Below are positions 35,925 through 46,791 of a stretch of 47,080 nt of DNA, piece after piece. Both the position numbers and the translations under genes were made by a program. Under the pieces are notes generated by a model. That model did not search any database. It was not told where the DNA came from and worked only from the letters and a program-made list of their open reading frames with translations. Position 1 is the stretch's first letter, and each line of letters starts with the position of its first letter. The DNA is taken from contig NZ_RJNA01000012.1 of the NCBI RefSeq assembly GCF_003943815.1, forward strand, positions 6,822 through 53,901. The letters are read 5' to 3'. Source of the DNA: Streptococcus cristatus. GTDB taxonomy: Bacteria > Bacillota > Bacilli > Lactobacillales > Streptococcaceae.

Positions 35925-37373
35925 ATGGAAAATCAAACATTAATGCAATATTTTGAATGGTACTTACCAAATGATGGACAACATTGGAATCGCTTGGCGG
36001 AGGATGCTCCTCATCTAGCATCAAAAGGCATCCGCAAGGTTTGGATGCCACCAGCTTTCAAAGCAACAGGCTCAAATGATGTCGGCTATGGAGTTTATGA
36101 TCTCTTCGACCTAGGTGAGTTTGACCAAAAAGGAACCGTCCGCACCAAATATGGTTTTAAGGAAGACTACCTAAAAGCTATCCAAACTCTCAAAGCCAAT
36201 GGCATTGAACCCATGGCTGATGTAGTCCTCAATCACAAAGCAGCTGCGGACTACAAGGAGCGTTTTACTGTCGTTGAAGTGGATCCTAACGACCGAACTA
36301 AGGTCTTGTCAGAACCTTTCGAAATCAAAGGCTGGACTAAATTTGTCTTCCCAGGCCGCAATAAAACCTACAATGACTTTGAATGGCATTGGTACCACTT
36401 TACCGGTACAGACTATGATGCCAAAAACAACAAGTCAGGCATTTTCCTTATCCAAGGAGACAATAAAGGCTGGGCAGATGATGAGCTTGTGGACAATGAA
36501 AACGGCAACTATGACTATCTCATGTATGCCGATATTGACTTCAAGCATCCAGAGGTTATTCAAAACCTCTACGACTGGGTTTACTGGTTTATCGAAACAA
36601 CGGGCGTTCAAGGATTTCGTTTAGATGCTGTCAAGCATATTGACTCCTTCTTTATGAGAAATTTTATCCGCGATATAACTGCAAAATACGGTGAGGATTT
36701 CTATGTTTTTGGGGAATTTTGGAACAGCGATGAGACAGCTAATAACGACTATCTAAAAAATATCGAATACCGCTTTGATCTTGTTGACGTCAAGCTCCAC
36801 CATAATTTCTTTGACGCTAGCATAGCTGGGGCAGACTTTGACCTACGGACGATTTTTGATCAGACGCTTGCCAAGAATCATCCTGAATCAGCCGTGACCT
36901 TCGTGGACAATCACGACACCCAGCGAGGACAAGCTCTGGAGTCCACTGTCGAAGAATGGTTCAAGCCAGCAGCCTACGCTCTCATCCTGCTGCGAGAAGA
37001 AGGGCTGCCTTGCGTCTTTTATGGCGACTACTATGGTATTAGTGGAGAATTTGCCCAAGAGAGCTTCCAAGACGTGCTGGACAAGCTCTTGGATGTCCGC
37101 CTCAATCTCGCTTACGGCGAGCAGACTGACTACTTTGACGATGCCAACTGTATCGGCTGGACTCGCCAAGGCAAGGACGGTGGTCAGCCAATCGCTGTTG
37201 TTGTCAGCAATTACCAAGCCAGCAGCAAACGTATGCTGGTTGGGCCAGAATGGGCTGGTAGAGAATTCAGCGATTATCTGGGCAACAGCTCTCAAATCGT
37301 GACCATTGACGAAGAAGGCTGGGGAGAATTTCCAGTGGAGGAAAAGTCAGTCAGTGTCTGGTCTGTCAAATAA
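35925..37373 (+). CDS. Cytoplasmic alpha-amylase (GH13)
   Basis: Hydrolyses alpha-1,4-glucan chains inside the cell, 482 residues. There is no signal peptide: the ATG at 35925 (MENQTLMQYFEWYLP) has GAGGT upstream and begins directly with the GH13 barrel; the frame is open to 35853 but that part contains the promoter. The four conserved regions are present: DVVLNHKA near 100, GFRLDAVKH (nucleophile Asp) near 230, FGEFWN (acid/base Glu) near 262 and FVDNHDT near 326. It probably acts on intracellular glycogen or imported maltodextrins. It is monocistronic. Confidence 0.94.
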   Translation: MENQTLMQYFEWYLPNDGQHWNRLAEDAPHLASKGIRKVWMPPAFKATGSNDVGYGVYDLFDLGEFDQKGTVRTKYGFKEDYLKAIQTLKANGIEPMADVVLNHKAAADYKERFTVVEVDPNDRTKVLSEPFEIKGWTKFVFPGRNKTYNDFEWHWYHFTGTDYDAKNNKSGIFLIQGDNKGWADDELVDNENGNYDYLMYADIDFKHPEVIQNLYDWVYWFIETTGVQGFRLDAVKHIDSFFMRNFIRDITAKYGEDFYVFGEFWNSDETANNDYLKNIEYRFDLVDVKLHHNFFDASIAGADFDLRTIFDQTLAKNHPESAVTFVDNHDTQRGQALESTVEEWFKPAAYALILLREEGLPCVFYGDYYGISGEFAQESFQDVLDKLLDVRLNLAYGEQTDYFDDANCIGWTRQGKDGGQPIAVVVSNYQASSKRMLVGPEWAGREFSDYLGNSSQIVTIDEEGWGEFPVEEKSVSVWSVK

Positions 37374-37383
37374 TTCGTATATC

Positions 37384-37419
37384 CAAAAAGAGAGGGAAAA
37401 ATTTCCCTCTCCTTTTTTA
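37384..37419. terminator. Intrinsic terminator after the amylase gene
   Basis: AGAGGGAAA pairs with TTTCCCTCT around AA, flanked by AAAAAG and CCTTTTTT. It can also serve the convergent hydrolase gene. Confidence 0.9.
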
Positions 37420-37443
37420 GTATTTCAAGCCCTATAAAACTTG

Positions 37444-38391
37444 CTATTTTAGAAACTGCTTTATTTTTTCTGATAACTCATCACTGGCGTAATCATGCAC
37501 ATAGTGAGGGCAGTCCAGTAGAATCAGCTCTGTCTGTGAATGCTGCGATGCAAAATCCTTCTGGAAGCTCTGCCATTCTCCCTGACTATAGCCAGTCCCT
37601 TGGCCATTTGAAGAAAAGAGCAAGAACGGTCGTTCAGGAAGCTTTTCCCTCGAAACTAGCTCAGCATTTTGTTTGACCTGGGTGACCTCTTCATAAACGG
37701 CATTTGCCAATGGACGTCGATAAAACAGCGCTTTGTATATTTGCTTTTCTTCTGCTGTCAAATTGCCAGACGCAAGAGCGGGAACCTGCTTGTCAGCATC
37801 ATAAAATACCCGACTAAGGCCTAAATTAGCAGCCATTTGTAATCCTTTATAAGCCAAAGGATAGAGCCTCAAATCAGTGTAAGAACTCGGTAAAGCCATA
37901 TCCAGTCCGATAATGCCTTGGACTTCTTCTGGATATTTTGCAACCCAATGAAGCGCTTCTAGCCCAGCCATAGAGTGAGCTACCAAAGTATATGGGCCAG
38001 TGATTTCAGCCTTTCTTAAAGCCTGCCTCGTCTGGGCAAGTACCGTGTCAATATCTCTACTATATCCTTGGCTGTCATCGCTGAAGCCATAGCCTAAGCG
38101 TTCAACAATAACAACCCGATAGTCTTTTTCCAATTTAGAATAGAGGGTCTTAAAGTCAAGAATAGGCGACGTTGTACCACCACCCGCCAAAAAGACCAGC
38201 GTCTTATCTCCTTGACCACTTACATAGACATTCATTTTCTTGCCATCTACTTGAAGCAGACGACCTGAGGGATTATCAAGCAATTTTTGCTCATTAGTCA
38301 GGCAGATTCGATGATAAGTAAAGATTAAGACCAGAGCACTGATGATTGTAAAAAGCAAACACAGAAAGAATTTCTTCAAATACCTGAACAT
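37444..38391 (-). CDS. Alpha/beta-hydrolase with N-terminal membrane anchor
   Basis: A 315-residue alpha/beta-fold hydrolase, probably acting outside the membrane. One hydrophobic segment (about residues 7-27) follows a basic N-terminus and no cleavage site is clear, so it is likely anchored. The oxyanion region is FLAGGGTTSP near 72, the nucleophile elbow VAHSMAGLEAL near 130 (Ser in HSMAG), and the histidine is in LDCPHYVHDY near the C-terminus. Two adjacent ATGs (38394 and 38391) follow GGAAAG; I use the second. The substrate is unknown. It lies 96 bp downstream of the M42 aminopeptidase gene, probably in one transcript. Confidence 0.8.
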   Translation of the reverse strand: MFRYLKKFFLCLLFTIISALVLIFTYHRICLTNEQKLLDNPSGRLLQVDGKKMNVYVSGQGDKTLVFLAGGGTTSPILDFKTLYSKLEKDYRVVIVERLGYGFSDDSQGYSRDIDTVLAQTRQALRKAEITGPYTLVAHSMAGLEALHWVAKYPEEVQGIIGLDMALPSSYTDLRLYPLAYKGLQMAANLGLSRVFYDADKQVPALASGNLTAEEKQIYKALFYRRPLANAVYEEVTQVKQNAELVSREKLPERPFLLFSSNGQGTGYSQGEWQSFQKDFASQHSQTELILLDCPHYVHDYASDELSEKIKQFLK

Positions 38392-38514
38392 CATAACTTT
38401 CCAAATATCTCTAAACATCTACGAAGACTTAACCGATTGAACAAGAACAGCCATTCTGATTTCCCATAGGATACTCAGATCTCTGCCTTTTATTCAAGGC
38501 TAGATACCCTACTA

Positions 38515-39555
38515 TTACTTCACCAAGCCACTTCTTAGATAAGCGTCCACCATGCGCTCAGTTGCAACGACCGAGTCAATATGCGTGCGCTCGTAAGAGT
38601 GACTGGATTCGATGCCAGCGCCTAGCAAAGCGTGCTTGACTTCTGCTCCTGCGCTCATGGCTGCCGAGGCATCCGATCCGTAAAATGGATAAATGTCCAG
38701 TTTGTAAGGAATATTCTGCTCCTTGGCTAAATTAACTAAATGCTGGCGGAAACCATAGTGATAAGGTCCTGAAGCGTCCTTGACACAGATGGAAACCGTA
38801 TACTCATCCGTCTGTTGATCGTCACCCATAGCCCCCATATCAACCGCCAAATACTCTACCGCTTGCTCTGGCAGGCTGGAATTAGCCCCGTGGCCGACTT
38901 CCTCAAAGACACTGAAGGCAAAGTGAGTCGTCACTGGCAGCTGAATATTTTCCTCTTTGTAGACGCGCAGAAGATTGAGCAAAATAGCTGCGCTGACCTT
39001 GTCATCTAGAAAGCGGGACTTGATAAAACCTGACTCGGTAACCGTGGTACGCGGATCAAAGGAAATAAAATCACCGACTTCAACTCCTAAATCCCGTGTT
39101 TCTTTCTCACTCGTCACCTTTTCATCCAAACGGACTTCCATATTGTCCTGTGTACGTTCAACTGTCCCAGCATCCTTATAGACATGGCAGGATGTCTGGT
39201 GAACCAAGATAGTCCCGCTGATAGTCTTGCCACTGCTGGCCACATGGACTAGACAGTTTTCTCCTTCAATCATGTTCCAAGGGAAACCGCCAATCCGATC
39301 CAGCTTGAGGCGACCGTCTGGCTTGACCGCACGCACAATAGCTCCCAGAGTATCCACATGAGCCGTCACGACGCGATGTTGAGCATCATTTTCACCCTTA
39401 ACCACGACATGAACGCCGCCTTTATTGGTCCGAACAGGCTCATAGCCCAAGCCTTCCAGCGTTTGTACCAAATAGTCTGCCACCTCAGCCGTAAAGCCTG
39501 TTGGGGAAGGGATAGCCGTTAATTCTTGTAAATATTGAACAGTTTGATTCATCAT
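38515..39555 (-). CDS. M42-family metallo-aminopeptidase (PepA/FrvX-like)
   Basis: A 346-residue cytoplasmic dizinc aminopeptidase of family M42, which forms large dodecameric tetrahedral shells and trims peptides. Metal and catalytic motifs are VTAHVDTLG (His and Asp) near residue 67, SRFLDDKVSAAILL (Asp) near 180, FEEVGHGA (Glu-Glu) near 212 and VDMGAMGD near 234, with the C-terminal HSYERTH histidine near 325. Two adjacent ATGs follow AAAGGAG. In lactic bacteria such enzymes are glutamyl (PepA) aminopeptidases; which specificity applies here is not clear. Confidence 0.88.
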   Translation of the reverse strand: MMNQTVQYLQELTAIPSPTGFTAEVADYLVQTLEGLGYEPVRTNKGGVHVVVKGENDAQHRVVTAHVDTLGAIVRAVKPDGRLKLDRIGGFPWNMIEGENCLVHVASSGKTISGTILVHQTSCHVYKDAGTVERTQDNMEVRLDEKVTSEKETRDLGVEVGDFISFDPRTTVTESGFIKSRFLDDKVSAAILLNLLRVYKEENIQLPVTTHFAFSVFEEVGHGANSSLPEQAVEYLAVDMGAMGDDQQTDEYTVSICVKDASGPYHYGFRQHLVNLAKEQNIPYKLDIYPFYGSDASAAMSAGAEVKHALLGAGIESSHSYERTHIDSVVATERMVDAYLRSGLVK

Positions 39556-39582
39556 AACTCCTTTAAATCATTTATACTGTCA

Positions 39583-39591
39583 ATTATAGCA
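39583..39591 (-). promoter_or_regulatory. Extended -10 promoter for the M42 aminopeptidase
   Basis: TGCTATAAT on the minus strand, about 28 bases before the start. A TTGACA lies upstream, but only 12 bases away. Confidence 0.6.
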
Positions 39592-39683
39592 TAAATCCGC
39601 TGTCAAATATCGTCCTGACTGGCTCTTTTCTCCTGATTTTAGATTGTTTTAGCAAAGTCCTCGATGAAATTGGAAAATCTATA

Positions 39684-39726
39684 CAAAAATCCTCTTCTCC
39701 AAGCATGTATCAATCTCAGAGAAGAG
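39684..39726 (-). terminator. Terminator after glpF
   Basis: CTCTTCTC (39692-39699) pairs with GAGAAGAG (39719-39726); the minus-strand reading continues into GATTTTTGT. Confidence 0.75.
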
Positions 39727-39743
39727 TATTGCTTTATTTTAGT

Positions 39744-40448
39744 CTAAAATAGGGAAAAGACTGCTACTGCAAGGACGGCACCAATGATTGGTCCAACAAC
39801 TGGAATCCAAGCATAGCTCCAATCGCCATTTCCTTTTTTGGGAATCGGAAGGAGGCTGTGCATGATGCGAGGTCCTAAGTCACGAGCTGGGTTGAGGGCG
39901 TAGCCTGTTGTTCCACCAAGTGAAAGACCAATCCCGACAATCAAGGTTCCAACTGCAAATGTGCCAAGGCCTGCTTGCAGCTCATAAAGTCCTAGAGCAA
40001 AGATAGTCAGAACAAGGACAAAAGTTCCAAGAATTTCACTAATCAGGTTAGAGAAGGTATCTTTGATAGCTGGTCCTGTGCTGAATGTACCCAGGATATT
40101 AGCTAGATTTTCTTCAGCCAGATAGTGAGGCTTGAACTGTAGGAAGACCAGGAACTGCCCGACCATAGCACCTGCAAACTGAGCAAGGATATACGGAAGA
40201 ACAGATGCCCAAGGTAAATCACCTTTCAGAGCTACTCCGATGGTTAGAGCAGGATTCAGATGGGCTGGGCCAAGATTGCCAGATACAAAAGCAGCGATGG
40301 CAACGGCAATCCCCCACCCCATGGTAATCACAATCCAACCAGAATTGTGGCTCTTAGTTTTGGGAAGAACCACGCCTGCAACGACGCCGTTTCCCAAAAG
40401 GAGCAAGAGCAGGGTTCCTAAAAATTCGCCAAATATTTCTTTCATCAT
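39744..40448 (-). CDS. glpF: Glycerol uptake facilitator (aquaglyceroporin)
   Basis: A 234-residue membrane channel for glycerol, in the MIP family. It has six transmembrane helices and the two half-helix signatures: NPALTIGVALKG near residue 66 and NPARDLGPR near 188. The Asp after NPAR and the Gly-rich selectivity region are as in glycerol-conducting members rather than water-specific ones. Two adjacent ATGs follow GGAGTAATATAG. It is the last gene of glpK-glpO-glpF and has its own terminator. Confidence 0.95.
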   Translation of the reverse strand: MMKEIFGEFLGTLLLLLLGNGVVAGVVLPKTKSHNSGWIVITMGWGIAVAIAAFVSGNLGPAHLNPALTIGVALKGDLPWASVLPYILAQFAGAMVGQFLVFLQFKPHYLAEENLANILGTFSTGPAIKDTFSNLISEILGTFVLVLTIFALGLYELQAGLGTFAVGTLIVGIGLSLGGTTGYALNPARDLGPRIMHSLLPIPKKGNGDWSYAWIPVVGPIIGAVLAVAVFSLF

Positions 40449-40518
40449 CTATATTACTCCATTTAAAAGAAGGAGTGGTTAGACAGGAGAACTGGTCCGC
40501 CACCTCTTCTTCTATTTT

Positions 40519-42345
40519 CTATTTTTTCAATTCTGCTAAATCATTATTTACAAGGGCAGCTTGTATATCATCGCGATAAGCCGCTTTTTCTTCTTCTGTC
40601 CAGTCGTAGAATCGACCCATTTCATCCAGAACAGGCTCTACAATCGCATCCAAACTATCACGCATAAAGAGCATGTGGTTTGTCCGGCGAAGAAGGAAGT
40701 CAACGGGGCTGAGTGCCAATTCATTGCGCATCGCATAGTGGAGTGACAAGGTATCCGCTAGGCTAAGTCCTGGTGCTTGTTCGATGCTGTGAGAGAGGGC
40801 AAAGACTTTAGGAGCATTTGAACCATAAAGGTTGGCAAGATAGAGGGCTTCTTTGCTGTCTAAGCCGCGTGAGACGCCAAGTTGAGCAAAAGCTTCGATT
40901 TCGGAATCTACATTTGCTGGATTGAGCTCTCCACCTGAAACAGGATAAGTCTTAGAGTTGATGAGTTTAAAGCTACGGTCAAATTCTGCTTTGAGGATAT
41001 CAACCACGCGCTCCATAGCGCCTTCCGCCATTTTACGGTAGTCCGTAATCTTACCGCCAGCAAGGGTCAAGAGGCCATTGTTATCACGATCCAAACTAGA
41101 ACCACGAGATACGGCAGATGGATCCAAGTGTTTTTCAGATGTACTGCTTTCAAGCTTAGTAACAGCCGCTTCAACATCCTCACGAGATTTTTCTTTAGCC
41201 AGATAGCTCTCAACAGTTGCAATCAATGCATTGAAGCTTTCGTCGCTAATGGTACCGTTGTTTCCGCCGTTGTAGTCAGAAGCACTGTTTCCTGCAATCA
41301 GAGGACGCAGACCCGCCCAGCTGCTCTCGATATCATCAATCGTGATGTTTGCTTCTGGGAAGCGATTATTGACAATGCCCAAGAGGTAATCCACATCTTC
41401 TTGTGTTACTTTTGGATGCTCTAGGTCGCCAGTGTAGTCAGTGTCAGTCGTACCAAAGTAGGTTTTATTTTCACGTGGAAGAACAAAGACCATCCGGCCA
41501 TCTCCCAAGCCTGTGTCAAAGTAGACTGGCTGAGAAACCTTGATCTTGCTAGAGTCAACCACCAAGTGAACACCCTTGGTTGGACGCATTTGTGAGTATT
41601 GCTCACCGTCATTTGACAGATTGCGCACCTTGTCGCTCCAAGGTCCAGTTGTGTTGATGACTAGGCGAGCCTTGATTTCAAAGACTTCATCTGTCAAGAG
41701 GTCACGCGCAACAACGCCTGTAATCTTTCCAGCTTCATCAAAGAGGAAGCCTTCTGCCTTGACATGGTTGGCAATCAGGGCGCCGTCTTGGTTGGCGCGT
41801 TTGATATTTTCAATTACGAGTCGAGCGTCGTTGTTGCGGAAGTCAAGATAGACACCACCGCCGACTAAGCCTTCCTTCTTGAGTTCAGGTTCCCGTTCTA
41901 AGACTTCCTCCTTGCTCAAGACCTTGTTGCCAGCAGGAGTGTTGTTGACACCAGCCAAGAGGTCGTAGAGGTCCATAGCTACTTTGAGGCGGAAGAGGCT
42001 GAAGGTAGCGCCGTCTTCTTCATAGACAGGAAGCAGCATAGGATCTGGTTTTGGAATATGGGGGGCAATTTGCTGTACCACAGCACGCTCAGAAACTGTA
42101 TCTGAGACCACCTCTACGTCGAATTGCTTAAGGTAACGAAGGCCACCATGGACCAATTTGGTAGAACGGCTAGAAGTCCCTTCTGCAAAGTCCTGCATTT
42201 CAATCAGACCGGTCTCCAGTCCACTAGCTGCCGCTTGCAAGGCTACCCCAGCACCGGTAATCCCACCACCAATAATCAGGAGGTCCAAGGTGCGTTCCTG
42301 CATTTTTTTTATCGATAATTCACGTGTTTTCTTTGAAAATTCCAT
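40519..42345 (-). CDS. glpO: Alpha-glycerophosphate oxidase
   Basis: An FAD enzyme that oxidises glycerol-3-phosphate to dihydroxyacetone phosphate with oxygen, releasing hydrogen peroxide, typical of streptococci and enterococci. The 608-residue protein has the FAD motif GGGITGAGVALQAAASG near residues 26-42, EGTSSRSTKLVHGGLRYL near 55-72, and a GlpD/GlpO-type C-terminal domain. The insert near residues 360-410, found in streptococcal GlpO but not in E. coli GlpD, is visible (VESYLAKEKSREDVEA). The ribosome binding site is weak (AGAAAG). It lies between glpK and glpF. Confidence 0.94.
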   Translation of the reverse strand: MEFSKKTRELSIKKMQERTLDLLIIGGGITGAGVALQAAASGLETGLIEMQDFAEGTSSRSTKLVHGGLRYLKQFDVEVVSDTVSERAVVQQIAPHIPKPDPMLLPVYEEDGATFSLFRLKVAMDLYDLLAGVNNTPAGNKVLSKEEVLEREPELKKEGLVGGGVYLDFRNNDARLVIENIKRANQDGALIANHVKAEGFLFDEAGKITGVVARDLLTDEVFEIKARLVINTTGPWSDKVRNLSNDGEQYSQMRPTKGVHLVVDSSKIKVSQPVYFDTGLGDGRMVFVLPRENKTYFGTTDTDYTGDLEHPKVTQEDVDYLLGIVNNRFPEANITIDDIESSWAGLRPLIAGNSASDYNGGNNGTISDESFNALIATVESYLAKEKSREDVEAAVTKLESSTSEKHLDPSAVSRGSSLDRDNNGLLTLAGGKITDYRKMAEGAMERVVDILKAEFDRSFKLINSKTYPVSGGELNPANVDSEIEAFAQLGVSRGLDSKEALYLANLYGSNAPKVFALSHSIEQAPGLSLADTLSLHYAMRNELALSPVDFLLRRTNHMLFMRDSLDAIVEPVLDEMGRFYDWTEEEKAAYRDDIQAALVNNDLAELKK

Positions 42346-42401
42346 AATTACACACTTTCTAACTTAGTCATTTCATGCTTCTACTGACTTGATTATCAAA
42401 A

Positions 42402-44006
<1,605 letters not shown>

Positions 44007-44067
44007 TTAAAAAAATCTGAGGAGATTGTGCGGAAATCACAAAGAAACCTGGATTTCTCCAAGTTTC

Positions 44068-45495
44068 TCAATGAAATATCATGTGACGGATTTGAGCCAA
44101 ATCTTCCAAATCCAAGTCATTTTTTAAATAATAGATGGGAGCCTGCTGGGCCTGATGAATAGGATTGTTGGTGATGATAAGGTCGTAATTTCGGGTAAGG
44201 TCGTAGGATTCAATCGTAATAAAGCGATTGTACTCTAAATACCGTCTTAAAATGGCTGTCATCCTGGAAACAACGATAAAGCTATCTGTCAAGTCCATGC
44301 CTATCTTGATGACTTGACCGTCATTTTCAGCAATGTACTCCATCAGCTGGAGCCATTCCCACAGCACCTTTTTATCCAGAGATGTTCCCTGCTGGAAAAT
44401 AGGCAGTTTGCTAAAAATAGTGTCTGCTACTTGTCGATAATCGTCTTCGCTCCATAAGTAAGGATGGCGCAATTCCAAGTCATGCTTGTATTTGTCTTGC
44501 AAGAGATAGCCTCGGAAAAGAAAGACGCGGGCGCAGAGCTGGCTTAGTTCGTAGGTCACTTGGTCTTCGATGTAGTCACCTAACAAGTCATGAGACTTCA
44601 TCTCTTGAATGATTTGCGTAATCAGACTGGCAATTTCACCGCCAAAGCCCAGAACATACTCCATGGTGTGCAGAGGCAGAATCCGATGGGAAAGCAGAAA
44701 TGAAAAGAAAATCATCATTTCACCATCTTCCTGGCTCAGGGTGATGTGCTGTCCGGCAAAGAAATCATTTGTTCGGCGATGCAAGCGCTGGTAGAAGATA
44801 TTTTCAAAATAGCCCTGCATTTTCTGCTCAATGTTTTGAAATTGACAGGCATTGACTCTTAGGCGTTGTTGGGTAATATGTGCCCAAAGGGCCAAGTCCA
44901 ATCGCTGCCCTTGAGAGAGCTGAGCTCCACAGAGTTCTTCTAAGACGGCAACTTCCTGCCTTCTTTCTGGTTTTTGAAGTTCTTTTTCCCAATCTTGACT
45001 AGACCAAACCTTACGAAAGAGCCAGAAATAAAAATAGCGGATTTGATGCTCAGGCCCTTTCAAGCGGCCGTTTTGGATAGATAGCTCAAACTCTGATAAA
45101 ATCTGATTTAAACCGGATATATGACGGCCGAGTGTTGCTTCACTGATCATGAGCTCTTGGGCTAATTGATGGGCTAAAAACTGCTGATGGTAGAGCAGGT
45201 AGTCTAAAATCTGGTATTTAACAGCATTGTCCAAAAAAAGTCTGCGAATGTCCCGTCCCTTGGTATCAGATCCGATAGACAGACTGAGCGTTTCGTCTTG
45301 AAGCTGGATAGATAAGGCTGTCTGATATTCCATAGCCTTGTCGTTAATCAAGCTAATGTACTTGGTCAAGGTTACTTTCGAGAAGCCTGTTTCAGACATA
45401 ACGTCCTTCAAACTGGATGTAGAATGCTGCTGTAAATAAGACAGGACAATAAACTGCCCCGCTTCACTCTTTTCCATTAAGTCTGCTAGATACAT
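44068..45495 (-). CDS. Mga-type transcriptional regulator
   Basis: A 475-residue regulator of the Mga/AtxA/RofA type. The N-terminal third has two helix-turn-helix regions: SLKDVMSETGFSKVTLTKYISLIND (about 28-52) and AHQLAQELMISEATLGRHISGLNQ (about 107-130). The middle resembles PTS regulation domains and the C-terminus (from about 400) resembles an EIIB-like domain (YDLIITNNPI). AAAGGG lies 7 bases before the ATG at 45495. Its place directly upstream of and in line with glpK suggests control of glycerol genes, as inference. A hairpin at 44043-44068 (AGAAAC-TGGA/TCCA-GTTTCT) may partly end its transcript. Confidence 0.82.
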   Translation of the reverse strand: MYLADLMEKSEAGQFIVLSYLQQHSTSSLKDVMSETGFSKVTLTKYISLINDKAMEYQTALSIQLQDETLSLSIGSDTKGRDIRRLFLDNAVKYQILDYLLYHQQFLAHQLAQELMISEATLGRHISGLNQILSEFELSIQNGRLKGPEHQIRYFYFWLFRKVWSSQDWEKELQKPERRQEVAVLEELCGAQLSQGQRLDLALWAHITQQRLRVNACQFQNIEQKMQGYFENIFYQRLHRRTNDFFAGQHITLSQEDGEMMIFFSFLLSHRILPLHTMEYVLGFGGEIASLITQIIQEMKSHDLLGDYIEDQVTYELSQLCARVFLFRGYLLQDKYKHDLELRHPYLWSEDDYRQVADTIFSKLPIFQQGTSLDKKVLWEWLQLMEYIAENDGQVIKIGMDLTDSFIVVSRMTAILRRYLEYNRFITIESYDLTRNYDLIITNNPIHQAQQAPIYYLKNDLDLEDLAQIRHMIFH

Positions 45496-45514
45496 TCGAA
45501 AACCCTTTCAGTTT

Positions 45515-45526
45515 GCTAATCTTAGC
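45515..45526. promoter_or_regulatory. Short palindrome upstream of the Mga-type regulator
   Basis: GCTAA-TC-TTAGC, a perfect inverted repeat about 20 bases before the ATG, in the expected promoter or leader region. It might be a protein site; no family match is recognised. Confidence 0.3.
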
Positions 45527-45539
45527 TTAACACAAAAAG

Positions 45540-45567
45540 AAAAAAAGACGAAGCAATCTGCTTCATC
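45540..45567 (-). terminator. Intrinsic terminator, second of a tandem pair
   Basis: On the minus strand GATGAAGC (45560-45567) pairs with GCTTCGTC (45547-45554), including one G-U, around a 5-base loop and followed by a T-run into 45530-45546. It isolates the Mga-type gene from upstream transcription. Confidence 0.75.
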
Positions 45568-45591
45568 TGCTACATCCTTTTAAGCATAAGC

Positions 45592-45670
45592 GAAAAAAAG
45601 AAACCTGAACCAGCGGGATACTTTCCCCAGCCATCTCAGGCTTCCTTATGCATCATCAGGCTTGGTTCAC
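45592..45670 (-). terminator. Large branched terminator-like structure
   Basis: On the minus strand TGAACCA-A-GC (45660-45669) pairs with GC-TGGTTCA (45606-45614) with one bulge. The pair encloses about 45 bases that hold two small hairpins (GGGA/TCCC and AGCC/GGCT), and GGTTTCTTTTTTT follows directly. It could be the terminator of the gene at 45688 or the 3' end of a small RNA. The long GC-rich loop is unusual for a plain terminator. Confidence 0.55.
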
Positions 45671-45687
45671 TCTTTTAAACATGATAT

Positions 45688-46200
45688 TTACATATTCTTT
45701 GCAAAATCAAAACGGAACCCAACCTTTTGACCTAATTGAGTCAGTTCAGTCAAAGTCTCTCTGCTGCAAATAAACATGACATAACTGTCGCTGTCAATAT
45801 CCATTGCTCCGACGCAGAAGCCTGCTTCCTCCCATTTTTCATCCAAGACCTTGCACCATGATGGAATGTCTCCATCTTCATCTAGACACTCATCTTGCAG
45901 TGGGAGATTCTTTTGATCTGCCAATTCTTTCATGAAATAGGTGAAGTCTTCTAACTCAGCCTTCCAATCCAGCTCAATAGCATTACCACTCTCAATTAAC
46001 TCATCCGCAATCCCGATCCAAACGATGGTATCTTCTGACTCATCGTCCTCTATCCCACGATCGTCATAGCGATCGATATTTTCATCAAAGTAGTCCCACG
46101 GTGAGGCAAGACAAGTTTCTATAGCAGAACGGACAGAGCTGTCCTCCGTAAGCAGTTCAACCATGCTGGTAAAAATTTCTTTGTTCAGTTCATTTGTCAT
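45688..46200 (-). CDS. Hypothetical acidic protein, possibly DUF6630-like
   Basis: A 170-residue soluble, strongly acidic protein from the ATG at 46200 (MTNELNKEIF), with AAGAAAGGAG before it. It has Asp/Glu-rich stretches (DRYDDRGIEDDESEDT) followed by IVWIGIADELIESGNAIELDWKAELEDF, which recalls the DUF6630 family, a tentative match from memory. No catalytic motif, signal peptide or membrane segment is seen. A hairpin TGTCC-TTAT-GGACA lies just before the ribosome binding site. Its small size and acidic character would fit an immunity-type or regulatory protein, but nothing proves it. Confidence 0.65.
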   Translation of the reverse strand: MTNELNKEIFTSMVELLTEDSSVRSAIETCLASPWDYFDENIDRYDDRGIEDDESEDTIVWIGIADELIESGNAIELDWKAELEDFTYFMKELADQKNLPLQDECLDEDGDIPSWCKVLDEKWEEAGFCVGAMDIDSDSYVMFICSRETLTELTQLGQKVGFRFDFAKNM

Positions 46201-46335
46201 AACTGACTCCTTTCTTGTCCATAAGGACATATTTTTAACGTTATTGAAAAAATTTTTATCTACAATCCCGACTAAAACCTAGTCATAGGACTGATGATTT
46301 AGGCAATTATCACTTGTTCGTTTAAGAAGGTTTCA

Positions 46336-46791
46336 TCATCCATAGTGTTCAGAACCTTCAATATCTAGGTAGTGGAGTTCTAAATCCGAAATCAATTTTT
46401 CGCCATATTCCAATAATTGAGCTTTAGTGAGAGCATTTACATTCTTGTCAGAGAAAGGGAGCCTTTCCTTCAAATCAATTCGACAACTTCCAATAAGACT
46501 CGCTTGGATATAGGCTGTATAGTCATTTCTAGCAGACGCCCAGCCCATTAGTTGAAAGTCCATTTCAAAGCGAATGAACAATTCCCTACCATTCTGCTGC
46601 AAGTCTACAATAGTAAGGCTGTCGCTATCATGGATTTCGGATGAATCAACCATATCTAGCTTTTCTCTATTAAGATAGGGCAAATTCTCAGATAAGGCTT
46701 TGAATACGGACAATTCCTCTACTTTATGAGCAAAAAATTCCCATAAAATAATGTCTAAATCTTTTATTCGTAAGTACTGCTCTTTAATCAT
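46336..46791 (-). CDS. Hypothetical protein of unknown function
   Basis: A 151-residue protein that I do not recognise. It has an alpha/beta composition without signal peptide or membrane segments: a helical N-terminal part (EQYLRIKDLDIILWEFFAHKVEEL), a central beta-rich stretch (SLTIVDLQQNGRELFIRFEMDFQLMGWAS) and a helical C-terminus. Its start overlaps the end of the 63-residue membrane protein gene by 8 bases, so the two are co-translated. Composition is AT-rich compared with the core genes nearby, which hints at horizontal gain. Confidence 0.65.
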   Translation of the reverse strand: MIKEQYLRIKDLDIILWEFFAHKVEELSVFKALSENLPYLNREKLDMVDSSEIHDSDSLTIVDLQQNGRELFIRFEMDFQLMGWASARNDYTAYIQASLIGSCRIDLKERLPFSDKNVNALTKAQLLEYGEKLISDLELHYLDIEGSEHYG

